The translations under genes and the position numbers were made by a program. The notes beneath the pieces are model-generated. The model saw nothing but the letters and a program-made list of their open reading frames with translations, had not been told where the DNA came from and made no database searches. Positions 13,561-24,209 of a DNA stretch of 64,000 bases are shown piece after piece; the stretch's first letter is position 1, and every line of letters starts with the position of its first letter. Location: assembly GCF_016086655.4 (NCBI RefSeq), contig NC_052140.2, forward strand, positions 9,734,001-9,798,000, written 5' to 3'. Source of the DNA: Lepeophtheirus salmonis. Taxonomy: Eukaryota; Arthropoda; Copepoda; Siphonostomatoida; Caligidae.

Positions 13561-13676
13561 CTAATGATCGTGTAAGGAAAGTTCAACCCAAAACGAGTTC
13601 ATCCCCAGGAAAATGTATCCCCAACGATGCAAATATTCGGAATGAAGAAAGTAAACTTGTCTGGGATGCACTTTAA
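13530..13676 (+). other. unidentified 48-codon open frame after the R2 repeat
   Basis: An ATG just after the repeat opens MTTSKKKKIYSNDRVRKVQP and continues for 48 codons to a TAA, with basic and polar composition (Lys, Ser, Asn, Asp). The peptide is unlike the low-complexity open frames around it. A short basic, Ser-rich start could be the N-terminus of a transposase or a nuclear protein, but I recognise no domain. The aligned repeat at 62.68 kb does not preserve this frame. Treat it as a candidate only. Confidence 0.25.
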
Positions 13677-13689
13677 TGGGGTTGAAAAG

Positions 13690-15650
13690 AGGGAGATTAA
13701 CTTTCTAGGTGTGAAAAGAGCGCGCTGATTTTCCTGAACCCCTACAGATAACTAATAAAAAAAACCTACTAAAAAAATAAAGACTATTTACATCACTAAG
13801 CATGAGCCTTAGTTTCTTAAATTGGTTTGATAACGAAGAGATCAAAAGACGAACCCACTTACATCAAAATAATACATCTCACAAAATTATTATATTATTT
13901 GCAAAAAAAAAAAATCAATTTTAATTTATTTATATTTCAATTCCAAACTACATATTGCCACACCACCTTGCGGATAATATACATTAAAATTATTTTATTT
14001 TTGTCTCATTAAATCTTTAACAGCTCATTCATATACAAATATTTATACCTCCTCATCAATACATAACAATATTGGTCATTATATTTTATGTTCATATTCT
14101 CTTTTGTTTTCCCTTGTTTTTTAGACAATTATCTGATAAAAAATATATTTTCGTTTATGGAATACAGGTTGTCTTGGGGTGTACAGTATTCAAATTCACT
14201 ACAAAAAGGCTTCATATGTTTAAAATGCACTATTTTCAGGATATTCAATAGTTCTAAATATAATTAATTGTGAACTGACAGGATAATGATACAAAATTTA
14301 TTTTGTAATTATAAAATTTGGATTGTTGTTTCAAGGAAAAAAATGCAAGGTGATGATATTTTTTTATGAGCAACTGTAATTATTGTTTTTCTGTCATAGT
14401 TTTACAATTTTGTAGTTTTTTAGTTTTATTTATAGTAATATTTTATCCTATTTATTAGTAAAATCATGTATAATACTTTTCAGAAAGAGAGGATATCTGC
14501 TTGAATATAAATGATTGTTCATAGAGGTGCTCATTTATTAAGTTTATTTAAAAATTGGATTTTTATGTATACAACATACCCTAATACCCAATAAGAGTTA
14601 TTTTTATTATTGACCATTTACTTTTGTTTATATCGTGTATTAACACTATATAAGTTAATCAATAAATATAGTTTGTTTTTCAAATCTCATTTTATATCGA
14701 TATTTCTTTCTTTAATCTATTAGTTATGCTGTTCAGACATTTTGTTTAAATGATATGATTAAAACATGTTCGACATACAAAATAACAAGTTTTATTTTTA
14801 ACTAGAAAATATATTATCATGGTTTTGCAAAAAATATATGAAATTTATACTCTTTTAAACCAATAATCACTCTTGGGTTATAAGAAAGTTATTTATATGT
14901 TTCTATCTTGAATATATTCAACTCTATCACGTCAAATATGTTAGTCTTTGCTTTGCTTTTATTTTACAATATTTTTGTGTATTGTTAAAAATGATCAAAT
15001 TGAATGAGCATGCCAATGGTCAAGAAGAACGAAAATACCTTAAGAAAATTTTAAATATAATTTGATCAACTAAATACATTCTCAAAATCTATATTAAAAT
15101 AATTAATCATAATAATAACTCAAACACTGAAAAAATTAAAGAAAATAAAAAAAAATTATTGCTATTTTTTGTTAAAAATCAATTTTTGTGTTAAAAATAT
15201 TTTATTATCTAAAAATTTAATTTTCCATCATTGTCTTGCATTGTTTTCACCTGTAAAAAAAATCCCCCATGATTGTAATAGTTGTCCTTGTCTCACCAGG
15301 TTAAAAAAGTTACCTACGCATAGTTTCAGCCTCTTTTGTCCAACGGTCTAGGCACTCATTAACACACACACCCAAACTCAAATACAAATATATATTCCAT
15401 TTTATTATTATTTTTTAATTTAAACAAGCAATGCTCTGACACAAAAGGTGAGCAATGTATCACTCACATCTGCAACTCTCTAGTACGTCTCTCTCTCTTT
15501 CTCTCTAAAACAAACGTGACTACTATGATAATCAAGTTATTTGCCTGTCCAGAATAAATCATGTATGGAAACATGGACATAAAATTACTAAGTTATAACA
15601 TTTTATGTTTTGATAGTCCTTGAAATATAATTTTGTATGCCACATGAAGC
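13690..15650. other. AT-rich stretch, no gene
   Basis: Nothing recognised apart from a CT-rich microsatellite near 15,485-15,510. The short frames at 13,827-14,012 and 15,169-15,351 lack any familiar motif. Confidence 0.6.
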
Positions 15651-15659
15651 AGCATTAAG

Positions 15660-16025
15660 TTTAACCTTTGAAGCATAAAGGATCTTTTATCCTTCGAATA
15701 TGAGGCCCCCAATTTTGCCTGACTTCATTTATCTTTGGAATGTAGCGATGAATCAATCGAAGTAAGTTGGTTTGATCCTATTCTGTTCTTACAAAACTTT
15801 CTTTCATTTATATTACCGGAGAAACTTTGTGGCAATCATAAAATAAATGGAAGTAATTTTTAACCTCTCTATGACAAAAGAAACACAGTCTATATTTGGA
15901 GTCGGCCTTGGAATTATTTATGAACTAAGAACTATTTGACCTTAGTCTGCGAAATGGTTTTTCAAAATTGTATTCCTTGTTCATAATTTTCAGATTTTGA
16001 AATTCGGAGACTTTACAAGTTTTAT
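15660..16025 (-). pseudogene. non-LTR retrotransposon ORF2, C-terminal CCHC region
   Basis: On the minus strand a frame interrupted by a few stops reads, in order, FEKPFRRLRSNSS, NNSKADSKYRLCFFCHREV and HLFYDCHKVSPVI, followed by a tail ending near 15,660. The spacing Cys-x2-Cys-x8-His-x4-Cys (CFFC...H....C), placed after a 'PFRRLRS' stretch, is the pattern at the C-terminus of many LINE polyproteins, downstream of the reverse transcriptase. The intact protein nicks and reverse-transcribes at the target site. No reverse transcriptase motif (such as F/YADD) is seen upstream, so this is a 5'-truncated remnant, the usual fate of LINE insertions. I see no poly-A tail at its 3' side (below 15,660). 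The motif spacing is good evidence; the clade is unknown. Confidence 0.55.
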
Positions 16026-16039
16026 AAACAATTTTTATT

Positions 16040-17430
16040 ATAATTTAAAAGAACAATCAAATTACAAGTTTTTTGAAATCTATTAAGACCAAAGTGTAGT
16101 TTTTCTGAAGAGCTGTTGAAGCCAGTTTAAATATAAAATGTATCTGTGAATTTATAATTTATTCGAACCTTTTTTTTTGGCAACAATACCCATGATGATT
16201 GAAATAGTATCTTATTATTATATTTTTTTAGATATTAAGTACTTTCATAGTAAATATTTGCTGATATATTCATCAGAATCGGTTTAAAATAAAAATTAAA
16301 TTTTTAGCTACACTCTAAAAAAAATTTATTTAGACTTATTATTTTTTATAGTTGCAAGATATATTAGAAAAAAACAAGTACATATGTTTACAAATATTGA
16401 GACTCGCAGATTCATTTTCTACTTTCAACAAATATTCATTTGATATAAGGTATGCTAAATCAAACTTAATCTTATTTGGATAACAGGTTCAAGGATCTTC
16501 TATAACTTTTTTCATAGAAATAGCTTATGTATAAATAATAGTCAGGTAATATATGTACAAATTGTTAAACTAATAGATCCATTTGTTATATGTAAAATTA
16601 GATCAATAAATCATGGCTATAATTCAGTGAATTATAGGCTTTGTAATCAAATTTGTAGGGAGAGCTACAAATAAGTTTTAGCTAGAGTTTGGAACTTGTC
16701 TTTTATTTACGAAACTTTTATTGACCACAATATGGCCCTTTTCAAACAAAATTATTAAGTATATAATTTTTTTATTATGACAATACCCAATTTTTAATTT
16801 TTGTATTTTTTTATGATGCAACACTAGAAATAAAAAAGTAAGTTTTTCAATTTTTAACTGCTTATAATCCACCCATTAATTACAAATCTATAATTGCATA
16901 TATTTAGTCTTTGATCCAAAAAAATGACATTTGAGTTTAATTAAGAACTTGAATCAATAATTTGATAAGTAAAAGGTTTTCTTCTTTTTTTTTCATAGTA
17001 TAATTCATCTATATAAAACTTTTGTTAAATTTCAGTATTTTAATACTTCAAAAATTACAATCAAATTAATATTGCTCCAAAAATAAAATCTCTTGAAAAT
17101 ATATTTTTTTGTTTAAAGAGATACATTAATCACGATTTAATCGATATATTAAATTGGTACTTAGCAAAGAATCTATTAACTTTTATATCAATTTAAACAA
17201 AACAATTATAGATCTTCTATCATGAATAAGTAATACAATTGCTTATAGTAAATAGATTTTCTTACATTTTCGATTATAATTTTTTATTTATTATATCTGT
17301 TTCTATTTCTTTGAGGTAATTTTAAGATTTTATACACAAAATATTCATATATTAAATGAGAATAAATGAGTATGTCTATATGTTAGTCCTTCAATCAAAC
17401 CCAATCCATTGGATGGATTTGCTGAAATTG
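16040..17430. other. AT-rich spacer, nothing recognised
   Basis: No gene, RNA or repeat signal beyond homopolymers. The minus-strand frame at 16,678-16,872 is low-complexity. Confidence 0.6.
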
Positions 17431-17439
17431 TCAAATGTA

Positions 17440-18275
17440 GCTTCTTATGTCTCTAGAAACGGTTCTATTAACATTATTTTTGGTCTTCAGGGCCATGTCA
17501 TACTTTAAATAGCATTTTTTATCATTCAATTATACAACCTGAGGGTTGGGTGTATTTTGGATATTAAACAGGTTCTTTGATACTCAGTTATCGGTGGTTG
17601 AATAATTTAAACCACCTCAGGGAAAAACAGCCTATAAGCCATGAGTAAGGGTGTATTCTAGCATATTAAAAAATAATCTTTGCTTTTAGAAATGCGCCGG
17701 CTGGCAATTTAAACTATCTTGAGGACCAGTACTTAACCTATATATACTTAGGAACATGATTTATTTTGGGATATAAAGAGAGTTTCTTGATACTGAGGGA
17801 AGCAGCGGTAGATAAATTTATTCTGACTCGGGCCCGGCAGTTCAATTGTACAACCTGTAGGATTAGGTGTATTATAAATTATTATAATGGTCCTTGGTGC
17901 GAGGAAATACGGTGGCAGTAGAGTTTAAAAAGTATTTCGGCGCAGCACTTAACCAGTAAAACCTGACAATTTGGTTGTAGTTTTGCATATTAGGAAAGTT
18001 TATTGATGCTAAAAGAAGCCACGGCGGAGATATTTTTACTTGTCTGTGTCCAGCAGTTCCCCTACATAACCCGTGGATTTGGGTGTATTTTAACACATTA
18101 AAAGGGTTCCTTGGTGCCTAGAAACACGGTGGTGTTCTAGTTTAAACCGTATTTTGGTCCAATATTTCACCTGAACAACCTGACAGCCACGTATAGGATA
18201 TTTGGGGTATTAGTAGCAAAATGCGTCTTTGTGTTTGTCTGGAAATCCCGGCCAATATAATAAACGGCTTTAGCT
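17440..18275. repeat. diverged tandem satellite, about 108 bp x 7-8
   Basis: A recurring order of blocks is seen: a CAGCAGTT or CAGTACTTAA block, an ACAACCTG-like block, GGGTGTATTTT, a CATATTA block, a GTTCCTTGGTGC or GTTTCTTGATACT block, AGAAACACGGTGGT, TTTAAAC and a GTATTTTGGTCC step. The ACAACCTG-like anchor falls at about 17,534, 17,628, 17,734, 17,850, 17,958, 18,066 and 18,175. That gives spacings of roughly 94, 106, 116, 108, 108 and 109. Partial units flank both ends. Units differ considerably, so the array is old. The region is richer in G+C than its neighbours. Open frames on the minus strand at 17,872-18,096 and 18,142-18,378 lie within the repeat and are not evidence of a gene. 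Confidence 0.75.
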
Positions 18276-18279
18276 GATA

Positions 18280-19060
18280 ATTAAACCTCAAGATAATGAT
18301 CTGGACAAAAATTATTTGGTCTTCAACTCTTTTGTGGTATTGAAATATATATTTTTTTAAATAATTTTTGATTAACATACGACTATTTTATATAACACAA
18401 AACTAAACAATGTAAAATTTTAAATTGATATTTACTGTATTTTGGTTTGTATCTTTGAACACTTTTCAAAAAAGATTTATAAGATTTAGATATGAAAAAA
18501 AGAGAGAATAAGACCAAGGAATTTTCACAATAATTTGAAAGATGAGGAAACAATAGTTCAACTGAAATATTAAAGCTTCTCCAAGCCTTATTAAGTCCTT
18601 TAAAAAAATTGTGTAAAGATGTATAACGTGCAGCGAGAGAATAATTTTTTAAATTTTCTTTTATATGAAGCAGAAGAGCTCAGAATCATTTGTAATTTCT
18701 ACACCCAGTAAACCAACAGTAGTTCCCATTAGAAAAAAATTATTTTCTTCAAAAATTAGGATTAATTTAAAATTTGGAAATAAATACAAATATAATTAAG
18801 AGAAATTGTAATCTAAAGATAGAGAAACATGCCTTTTTTATGAGCATTTTCTTCGACGATGAATATTTATTTTTGTATCTTATGTATTAGGCAGCCATAC
18901 ATTGCACACACCTAAAAAAAGGATAAAAAGAAACAAGAAGTTAAATCAAATATTGTAAATGGTACGATTTGAAATAAAAAAAAGACATATTCAAAATTCG
19001 GTGGTGCAAAATCCTCTTTCTTAAATAATTTGTCCTAAAAATTTAAAACAAAAGAATTTG
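18280..19060. other. AT-rich spacer, nothing recognised
   Basis: I see no coding, RNA or repeat signal between the satellite and the hAT-like end. Confidence 0.6.
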
Positions 19061-19068
19061 TTCTAAAG

Positions 19069-19110
19069 CAGGGGTAAGCAACCTTTTGGAGAGTAAAGGC
19101 CAAAACTGCT
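19069..19110 (+). mobile_element. hAT-like 5' terminal repeat
   Basis: CAGGGGTAAGCAACCTTTTG followed by GAGAGTAAAGGCC has the form of hAT superfamily ends, which typically start CAGGGGT or CAGTGGT and continue with a CAACCTTTTTGG-like block and a GGCC step. The eight bases before it (TTCTAAAG, 19,061-19,068) would be the target-site duplication. A possible far end is GGCCGACCTG at about 19,523-19,532, followed by TCTAAGTG. This only loosely matches the left flank, so the right boundary is uncertain. If it is correct, the element is about 464 bp with no transposase, a MITE-like copy. Confidence 0.5.
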
Positions 19111-19539
19111 AATGCTACAATGGAATGGTGAAAACCCATGTTATTGAACATATAATTGATTTTCCGGATGTTTAGAGAAAACAAATTTCAATATAATTTT
19201 ATTTAAACAATGCCTTTATTTTTTGCTACATGAATTTTAATAAAGAAACGAAATATAAACACAATTTCAAAGCAAAAAAAAATACGTGAATTAAATGGAG
19301 AAAAAATTATAGTAAAAAAAAATTGTTAATGTATATAAGGGAGTGCAATAAAACACAATAATTTTAAAGTTGTCATTATAGTTGTGAATATCTCAGTTGA
19401 TGTCGTTAGATCATGAGTATCATTTGCTTTGTAAACCAGTATTACTTAATAATAATAATTTGTAAACAATAAAAGTTAATTTCTATCATAAGTACTCTAA
19501 ATGGCAGGTTAATTCCCTGTCTGGCCGACCTGTCTAAGT

Positions 19540-21780
19540 GAGTTCTGCTGTTGGCATACCTTATGATCGCTCAAGTAAGACTCAAGGGAACAAAATATTG
19601 ACTAGATTAAAAGGTTCAACTGCTTTACTGTTTATGTTTACCTTACTAACCACCTTGAAGAAAAGGATATATAAGAGGATTAAGATAAATGGAGCCTTAC
19701 CACTTAATCTATATTCGACTTCTCTTATCTGCACTCTCCCAATTTGCACAGAAGGAAATTTCTTAACACTCTGTAAGTGTACATTCTTTTTTGATCAAGT
19801 TTGGATTAAACCTTTACACAAATATTAAGAGAAATTTATTTACTGATAGACAGTTGACAAAAAGACTCAAAATTAGACCCATTAATCATAACAATAGATT
19901 TGGTCATCAACAAGATATGATTTGATATTATTATAGTTGAAATACTATCATTTTTATTTTGTTAAAAACTGTTCACATATATTAATTACTTTTAACAAAC
20001 ATGTGTTACTAATAATGTACTCCTTAACTCTGATAAGATTGAGTGTAATATATGTGATAACAGCTGAAAAAAGGGAAATATACTTTAAAACATTTAATAA
20101 GAGGGAACAAATTAATAAAATTAAAAAAAAAAATTGATTAAACATTGCGCATAGTTTAAAGAAAATAAATTTTTACAACAAAACCAGTTGTATTTATTTT
20201 GAAAGATGCTTTCGGAGCATATTTAAAATTTCCAGCATTTAAATTTATTTTAAACAGAGTTTAAGTAACTTTATCAAATTTGGGGTCCAGAAAATCTCAG
20301 TTAATTAACAAAGGAGGCTCTCAACTGTTATTTTGAATTAGTATGCTTATATTTAGATGATTGTCCATGATAATATGGTGGGTCTGTCAAAATTCAGTAA
20401 TGGGACATAACTATATCGAATGTCATAGTTCACAATTTATGTGACAAATCATTTTTACCTTTCACGTTCAACTCTGAAAACTTCATCGGCTCTGACTAGG
20501 GACGTACATATCCATATAGAGCCAAGTTTCACGATAGTAGATTTTTTACTTTACCCATAAGCCTACTTTAAAAATTAAAAAAAAAAGAGAACACTTGATA
20601 TGACCTTGACTATTAACATATATGTTAAATAACTTTTTTACAAAAATACACCACTATCCAAAAAAAAAAAAAGAAGGTTAACCAACATTTTTTCCCCTTC
20701 GACCACCTTAATCCATATAAACTCGTTTAGAGGATCATGAATAAAACTTGTCGTTGGATAAACATTATTGTATCGTGCACTTGATATCAAATATTGGAGC
20801 TTACTGTTAACCCATGAAACCACTCACTAAACATTGCTCAATCCCCCTTTTAAAAATAAAGCACCTTATACATAGAAGTTCGTGGTCTGATAGTTTAATT
20901 GCGTTTTTTTAAACTTCATTTTACTTTTTGTAGGGGTAATGTAATTTACATATAATGTATAACAACGTTTGAAGTAAACATTAAATAAACTAATAAAAAA
21001 ACTATTTTAAAATTTGTTATTCACTCTGTTAAAAGAATTATGTTGAACACACACAAAAAAAAAAATAATAAGGAAAGATAATGAAAGTCAAAATTATGCA
21101 AAACTTAATTAGAAAATGAATTAAATTGCAGATTTTGAATTTAAAAGTGAAATTAAACTAAAATCAAATATTGCAACAAAATATAAATTTCATGTTAATT
21201 TTTTGCAATAAATAAAAAATGTACAAGCAAGACTGATATAATTTTACAACAACATCTACTATTTGATTAATAATTATAATTTATGAGATAGTATTTGAAA
21301 TCATATTCCCCATAATAATATTACTTATTCTTACCAATGCATAAAAATTCTGAGTAAATTACTTCCCACACGTACATATATGTACGTATAAATTACGTTT
21401 TTTTATCCACAAAATGTACTCAAAACATCACTTTCTTTGTTCTTAATCAAACATAATGACCACCCTTATAATAAATATTTTATCATTTTTTTCATCTTTG
21501 TTTAATTTGTATGCAATAAGTGCAGTATAGTTTGTAGATCTTTGCAGTATGGATCTTTTTGGAGCGAGGTTGAACATTCCGAGATATAAAAGGTATAAAT
21601 ATACCCTTTATTATTGATTTTAATGTTTTAAAATTAAGTATTGATATGCACCTTATACATGAATTATTTTTGCTATAGTTTTATTTTATAATTATAAATA
21701 GATAATTGTGTCTTAATTTCATACGTACATATATGGAAGCTTGGGAATTAGCCCTAGAAATATGTTATTGTTCCTACTTT
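19540..21780. other. AT-rich stretch, no gene
   Basis: Open frames at 19,538-19,828 (96 codons), 19,937-20,137 and 20,638-20,823 (-) were inspected and not recognised. A perfect 18-base palindrome, ACGTACATATATGTACGT, lies at 21,370-21,387. Confidence 0.5.
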
Positions 21781-21789
21781 TGCAAACGC

Positions 21790-21875
21790 TATTAATTTTG
21801 ATGTTAATCTAAAGAAACCTTAACATCACTTAATTAACATCGATGTTGAAGTTAATTATACCTAATTCCCTCCGA
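21790..21875. repeat. cluster of short inverted repeats before the piggyBac gene
   Basis: Three interlocking inverted repeats lie just upstream of the piggyBac start. These are GATGTTAA against TTAACATC, the perfect palindrome AACATCGATGTT, and GGGAATTAG (about 21,744) against CTAATTCCC (about 21,861). piggyBac elements carry terminal and subterminal inverted repeats and target TTAA, and TTAA occurs here several times. The true 5' boundary is not certain, because no TTAA followed by a CCC start is seen. Confidence 0.4.
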
Positions 21876-22042
21876 AGATCCTTATGGGCAAACCGATGAA
21901 GATAGTCATAACGAAGAAGCAATTGAAAAAAGATCCTAAGTGTCTTCGAAAAAGTTTGTGGAACTCGGATCCTGAGCTTTTTACTCATCATTAAGATGAC
22001 TTTGATGAAAAGAAAGACCCAATTTCGACTAACCTAATCCAT

Positions 22043-22105
22043 GTATGGAGAAAACAAATTACTTTTACATATAAACATATATGTTCATCAAATTTTTATT
22101 TCTAG
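22043..22105 (+). other. candidate 63-bp intron in the piggyBac N-terminal region
   Basis: From the ATG at 21,884 the frame gives 53 codons with one stop up to CAT at 22,042. GTATGG then begins an AT-rich segment ending TTTTTATTTCTAG at 22,105. Removing it leaves phase 0 and joins the acidic N-terminus to TSKKRKPSLN. Reading through would instead add residues unlike piggyBac. The splice signals are only consensus-like, so this is an inference. Confidence 0.4.
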
Positions 22106-22165
22106 ACAAGTAAAAAGAGAAAACCATCGTTGAATTGATAGTGGATAACTAAAACGAATTAAAAA

Positions 22166-22480
22166 TGTTATGAGAAAACAGTTCGTGTCCAAATATCGCT
22201 TCCAAAACAAAATTGACGTCTTGACGAGGGAGAGACACAAACTTATTTATAGTAGGAGAGATCCAGGATGACCGAGAGACAAATGAGAAGAAGAAATGGC
22301 GTGCAGGAATAAGACTACACTGTTTATAAGATCATATGTATTCTTTATAATACAAAACCATACTCGTAATTTATTTACAAAATACACGACTATTTATAAT
22401 CTGTAAAACACAGTACTTTAATACACTAAACGAATATACAAGAAGATAAAAACATGAAAGGAAATATGAAATACATAACA
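22166..22480 (-). mobile_element. LTR of a retrotransposon inserted in the piggyBac copy
   Basis: Read on the minus strand, 315 bases begin TGTTATG and end CATAACA: the TG...CA form with a perfect 7-bp terminal inverted repeat expected of a long terminal repeat. A TATAAATAG box and AATAAA-like strings lie inside. piggyBac coding sequence flanks it on both sides (SKKRKP on the left, FDADSTTSPYYF on the right), so it inserted into an existing piggyBac element. No reverse transcriptase or gag lies beside it, which makes a solo LTR most likely, the product of recombination between two LTRs. A matching target-site duplication is not visible. Copia or BEL/Pao type cannot be decided. Confidence 0.6.
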
Positions 22481-24209
22481 GCCCACAGTTCTATTTGATG
22501 CCGATTCCACCACATCTCCCTACTACTTCTTAAAATTATTCATAGCAGATTCCTGTGTAGAAAAATATCATTGGAGACAAAAGGATATACCTGTCTCTCA
22601 AACAATCTAATATTTAGTCACAAGGTGAACAGTAATACCATTCGAACGACTCATGCCATCATGTACTTAAGTGGCTATCTCAAAGTGGTGCAAAGAAATA
22701 TGTATTGGCTAAGACGGGAAGACTCAAGTAAAACCTTAATAAAAAAAACAATGTCCCAAAATAGATTTGATGAATTTCTACGGTACACAAATTTTTCCAA
22801 CAACGACCATCCGAATCTGAACAATCCCTTTTGGAAAGTTGGGATGCTCATTGAAACCATAAACTAGACTGCAAAAAAACATGTGGAAAAGTCTGAGTAT
22901 ATTTGTGTGGATGAGTCTATGGTCAAGTACTTTAGATCCCCCAGTATGAAACAATACTCCAAAGCAAAACCAACATGATTGGGGTTTAAAATTTGGGTTT
23001 CAGCTATATCTTTGGGTGAGCTTATTCATTGCATTCTTTATGGAGGAACCAAAACGCAATTAAATTGTTAATTTAAATTGGGACAAGGGACGGATGTTGT
23101 TTATGGACTAAATGAAAAATCACAAATATCCGGAGATAGTTAGGTTGTCATGGATAACCTTTTTACTAGCTTTGACCTCATGGACAATTTGAGGGACAAA
23201 AAAAAAAGTTGGAGTACTAGGTACTTTGAGATCCAATAGACTTCATTCAATTTCCATCACATCAAAAAGGGAATCAATGAAAAGAGGGGAAATTGAGTTC
23301 AATTATATAGATGATAATAAAGGAATTATTGTTTGGAAGGACGGAGGACCTGTTTATATTGCAAGCAATTTTATTGGAAAGCTGGAGTCGATATTCCAGA
23401 GATGTGAAGAAAAAGCTTGAAGTAAATCAGCCTCATCTTTGCAAAGCTTACAACAATACTATGGGAGGAGTTGACCTATTGGATTAAATGTCTGCAAACT
23501 ATGTAATCAGTGTACAAAGGAAAAATAGTATTGGTGCCGTCATAATTGTTTTCTAAATGCGTAAATGGTTCAAGCATGGCGTACTTATAGAAAAAGTGGT
23601 GAAATTTTTAATTTATAAGAGAGACAAAATATTTCATTACTTGATTTTACACGAACTTGTACAACATCTTTGGTAACCAATCACGGTGAAAATATTAACA
23701 CCATTATATTGCGAAACTTAAAGCATAGAGCAAATATTTCTTCTGTACGTTTTGACACTGTAGGACATCAAATTGTCAAAACAAATTAGCAAAATGTTTG
23801 TGCATCTTGTTCGTCAAGATGCATATATAGATGCAAAAAGTTTGACGTGGGTTTGTGAGCTATTGTTTTGAAAAATATCATATTCAAAACTTGTAAATAA
23901 TATGTATCAATGTATATAAGAAAATATTTTTTGTATATTTCTCAAAATAAAGTTAATTTAGAATAAAAGAATACGAAAATTAGTCATAACCCTATTTATT
24001 ACCATAATATGATATTAATTTATTAAAATAAATATTTTTGTGGGTCCCAAGCGAACATATGGGTACGTGCCCACCAACGGCACAATTGTTAATATTGATG
24101 GAAAAAATTAGAATTTTAATATATGTAGTAATAAAAGCTACTCAACAAAACTTCATCAAAAAATTCAAACGATTTCTACACTTGGGAAGTAATGGGTTAA
24201 GAACGTAGT

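Larger units (their letters stand above)
21884..23905 (+). pseudogene. piggyBac-family transposase pseudogene, split by an LTR
   Basis: A long decayed piggyBac transposase, the enzyme that excises the element at TTAA sites. The N-terminus starts at the ATG at 21,884 (MGKPMKIVITKKQLKKDPKC) and is followed by an acidic stretch and a basic SKKRKP patch. After the LTR insert the frame resumes with FDADSTTSPYYFLKLFI and then the piggyBac core: GYTCLSNNLIF, TTHAIMYLSGYLKVV, RFDEFLRYTNF. The three catalytic aspartates are all visible, in VDESMVKY (about 22,907), VVMDNLFTS (about 23,150) and GGVDLLD (about 23,466). A C-terminal Cys cluster (C-x2-C-x3-C-x3-C at 23,799 on) is the expected zinc-binding tail. 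The reading frame is broken by many stops and shifts. A candidate 63-base phase-0 intron is listed separately. GGGTTAA at 24,194-24,200 could mark the 3' end. Confidence 0.85.

Noticed and set aside
17872..18378. Two minus-strand open frames of 74 and 78 codons
   Set aside because: They lie wholly within the ~108-bp satellite, and the repeat structure explains the sequence better.
19538..19828. 96-codon plus-strand open frame
   Set aside because: No family recognised and composition not convincing; the start overlaps the possible hAT right flank.
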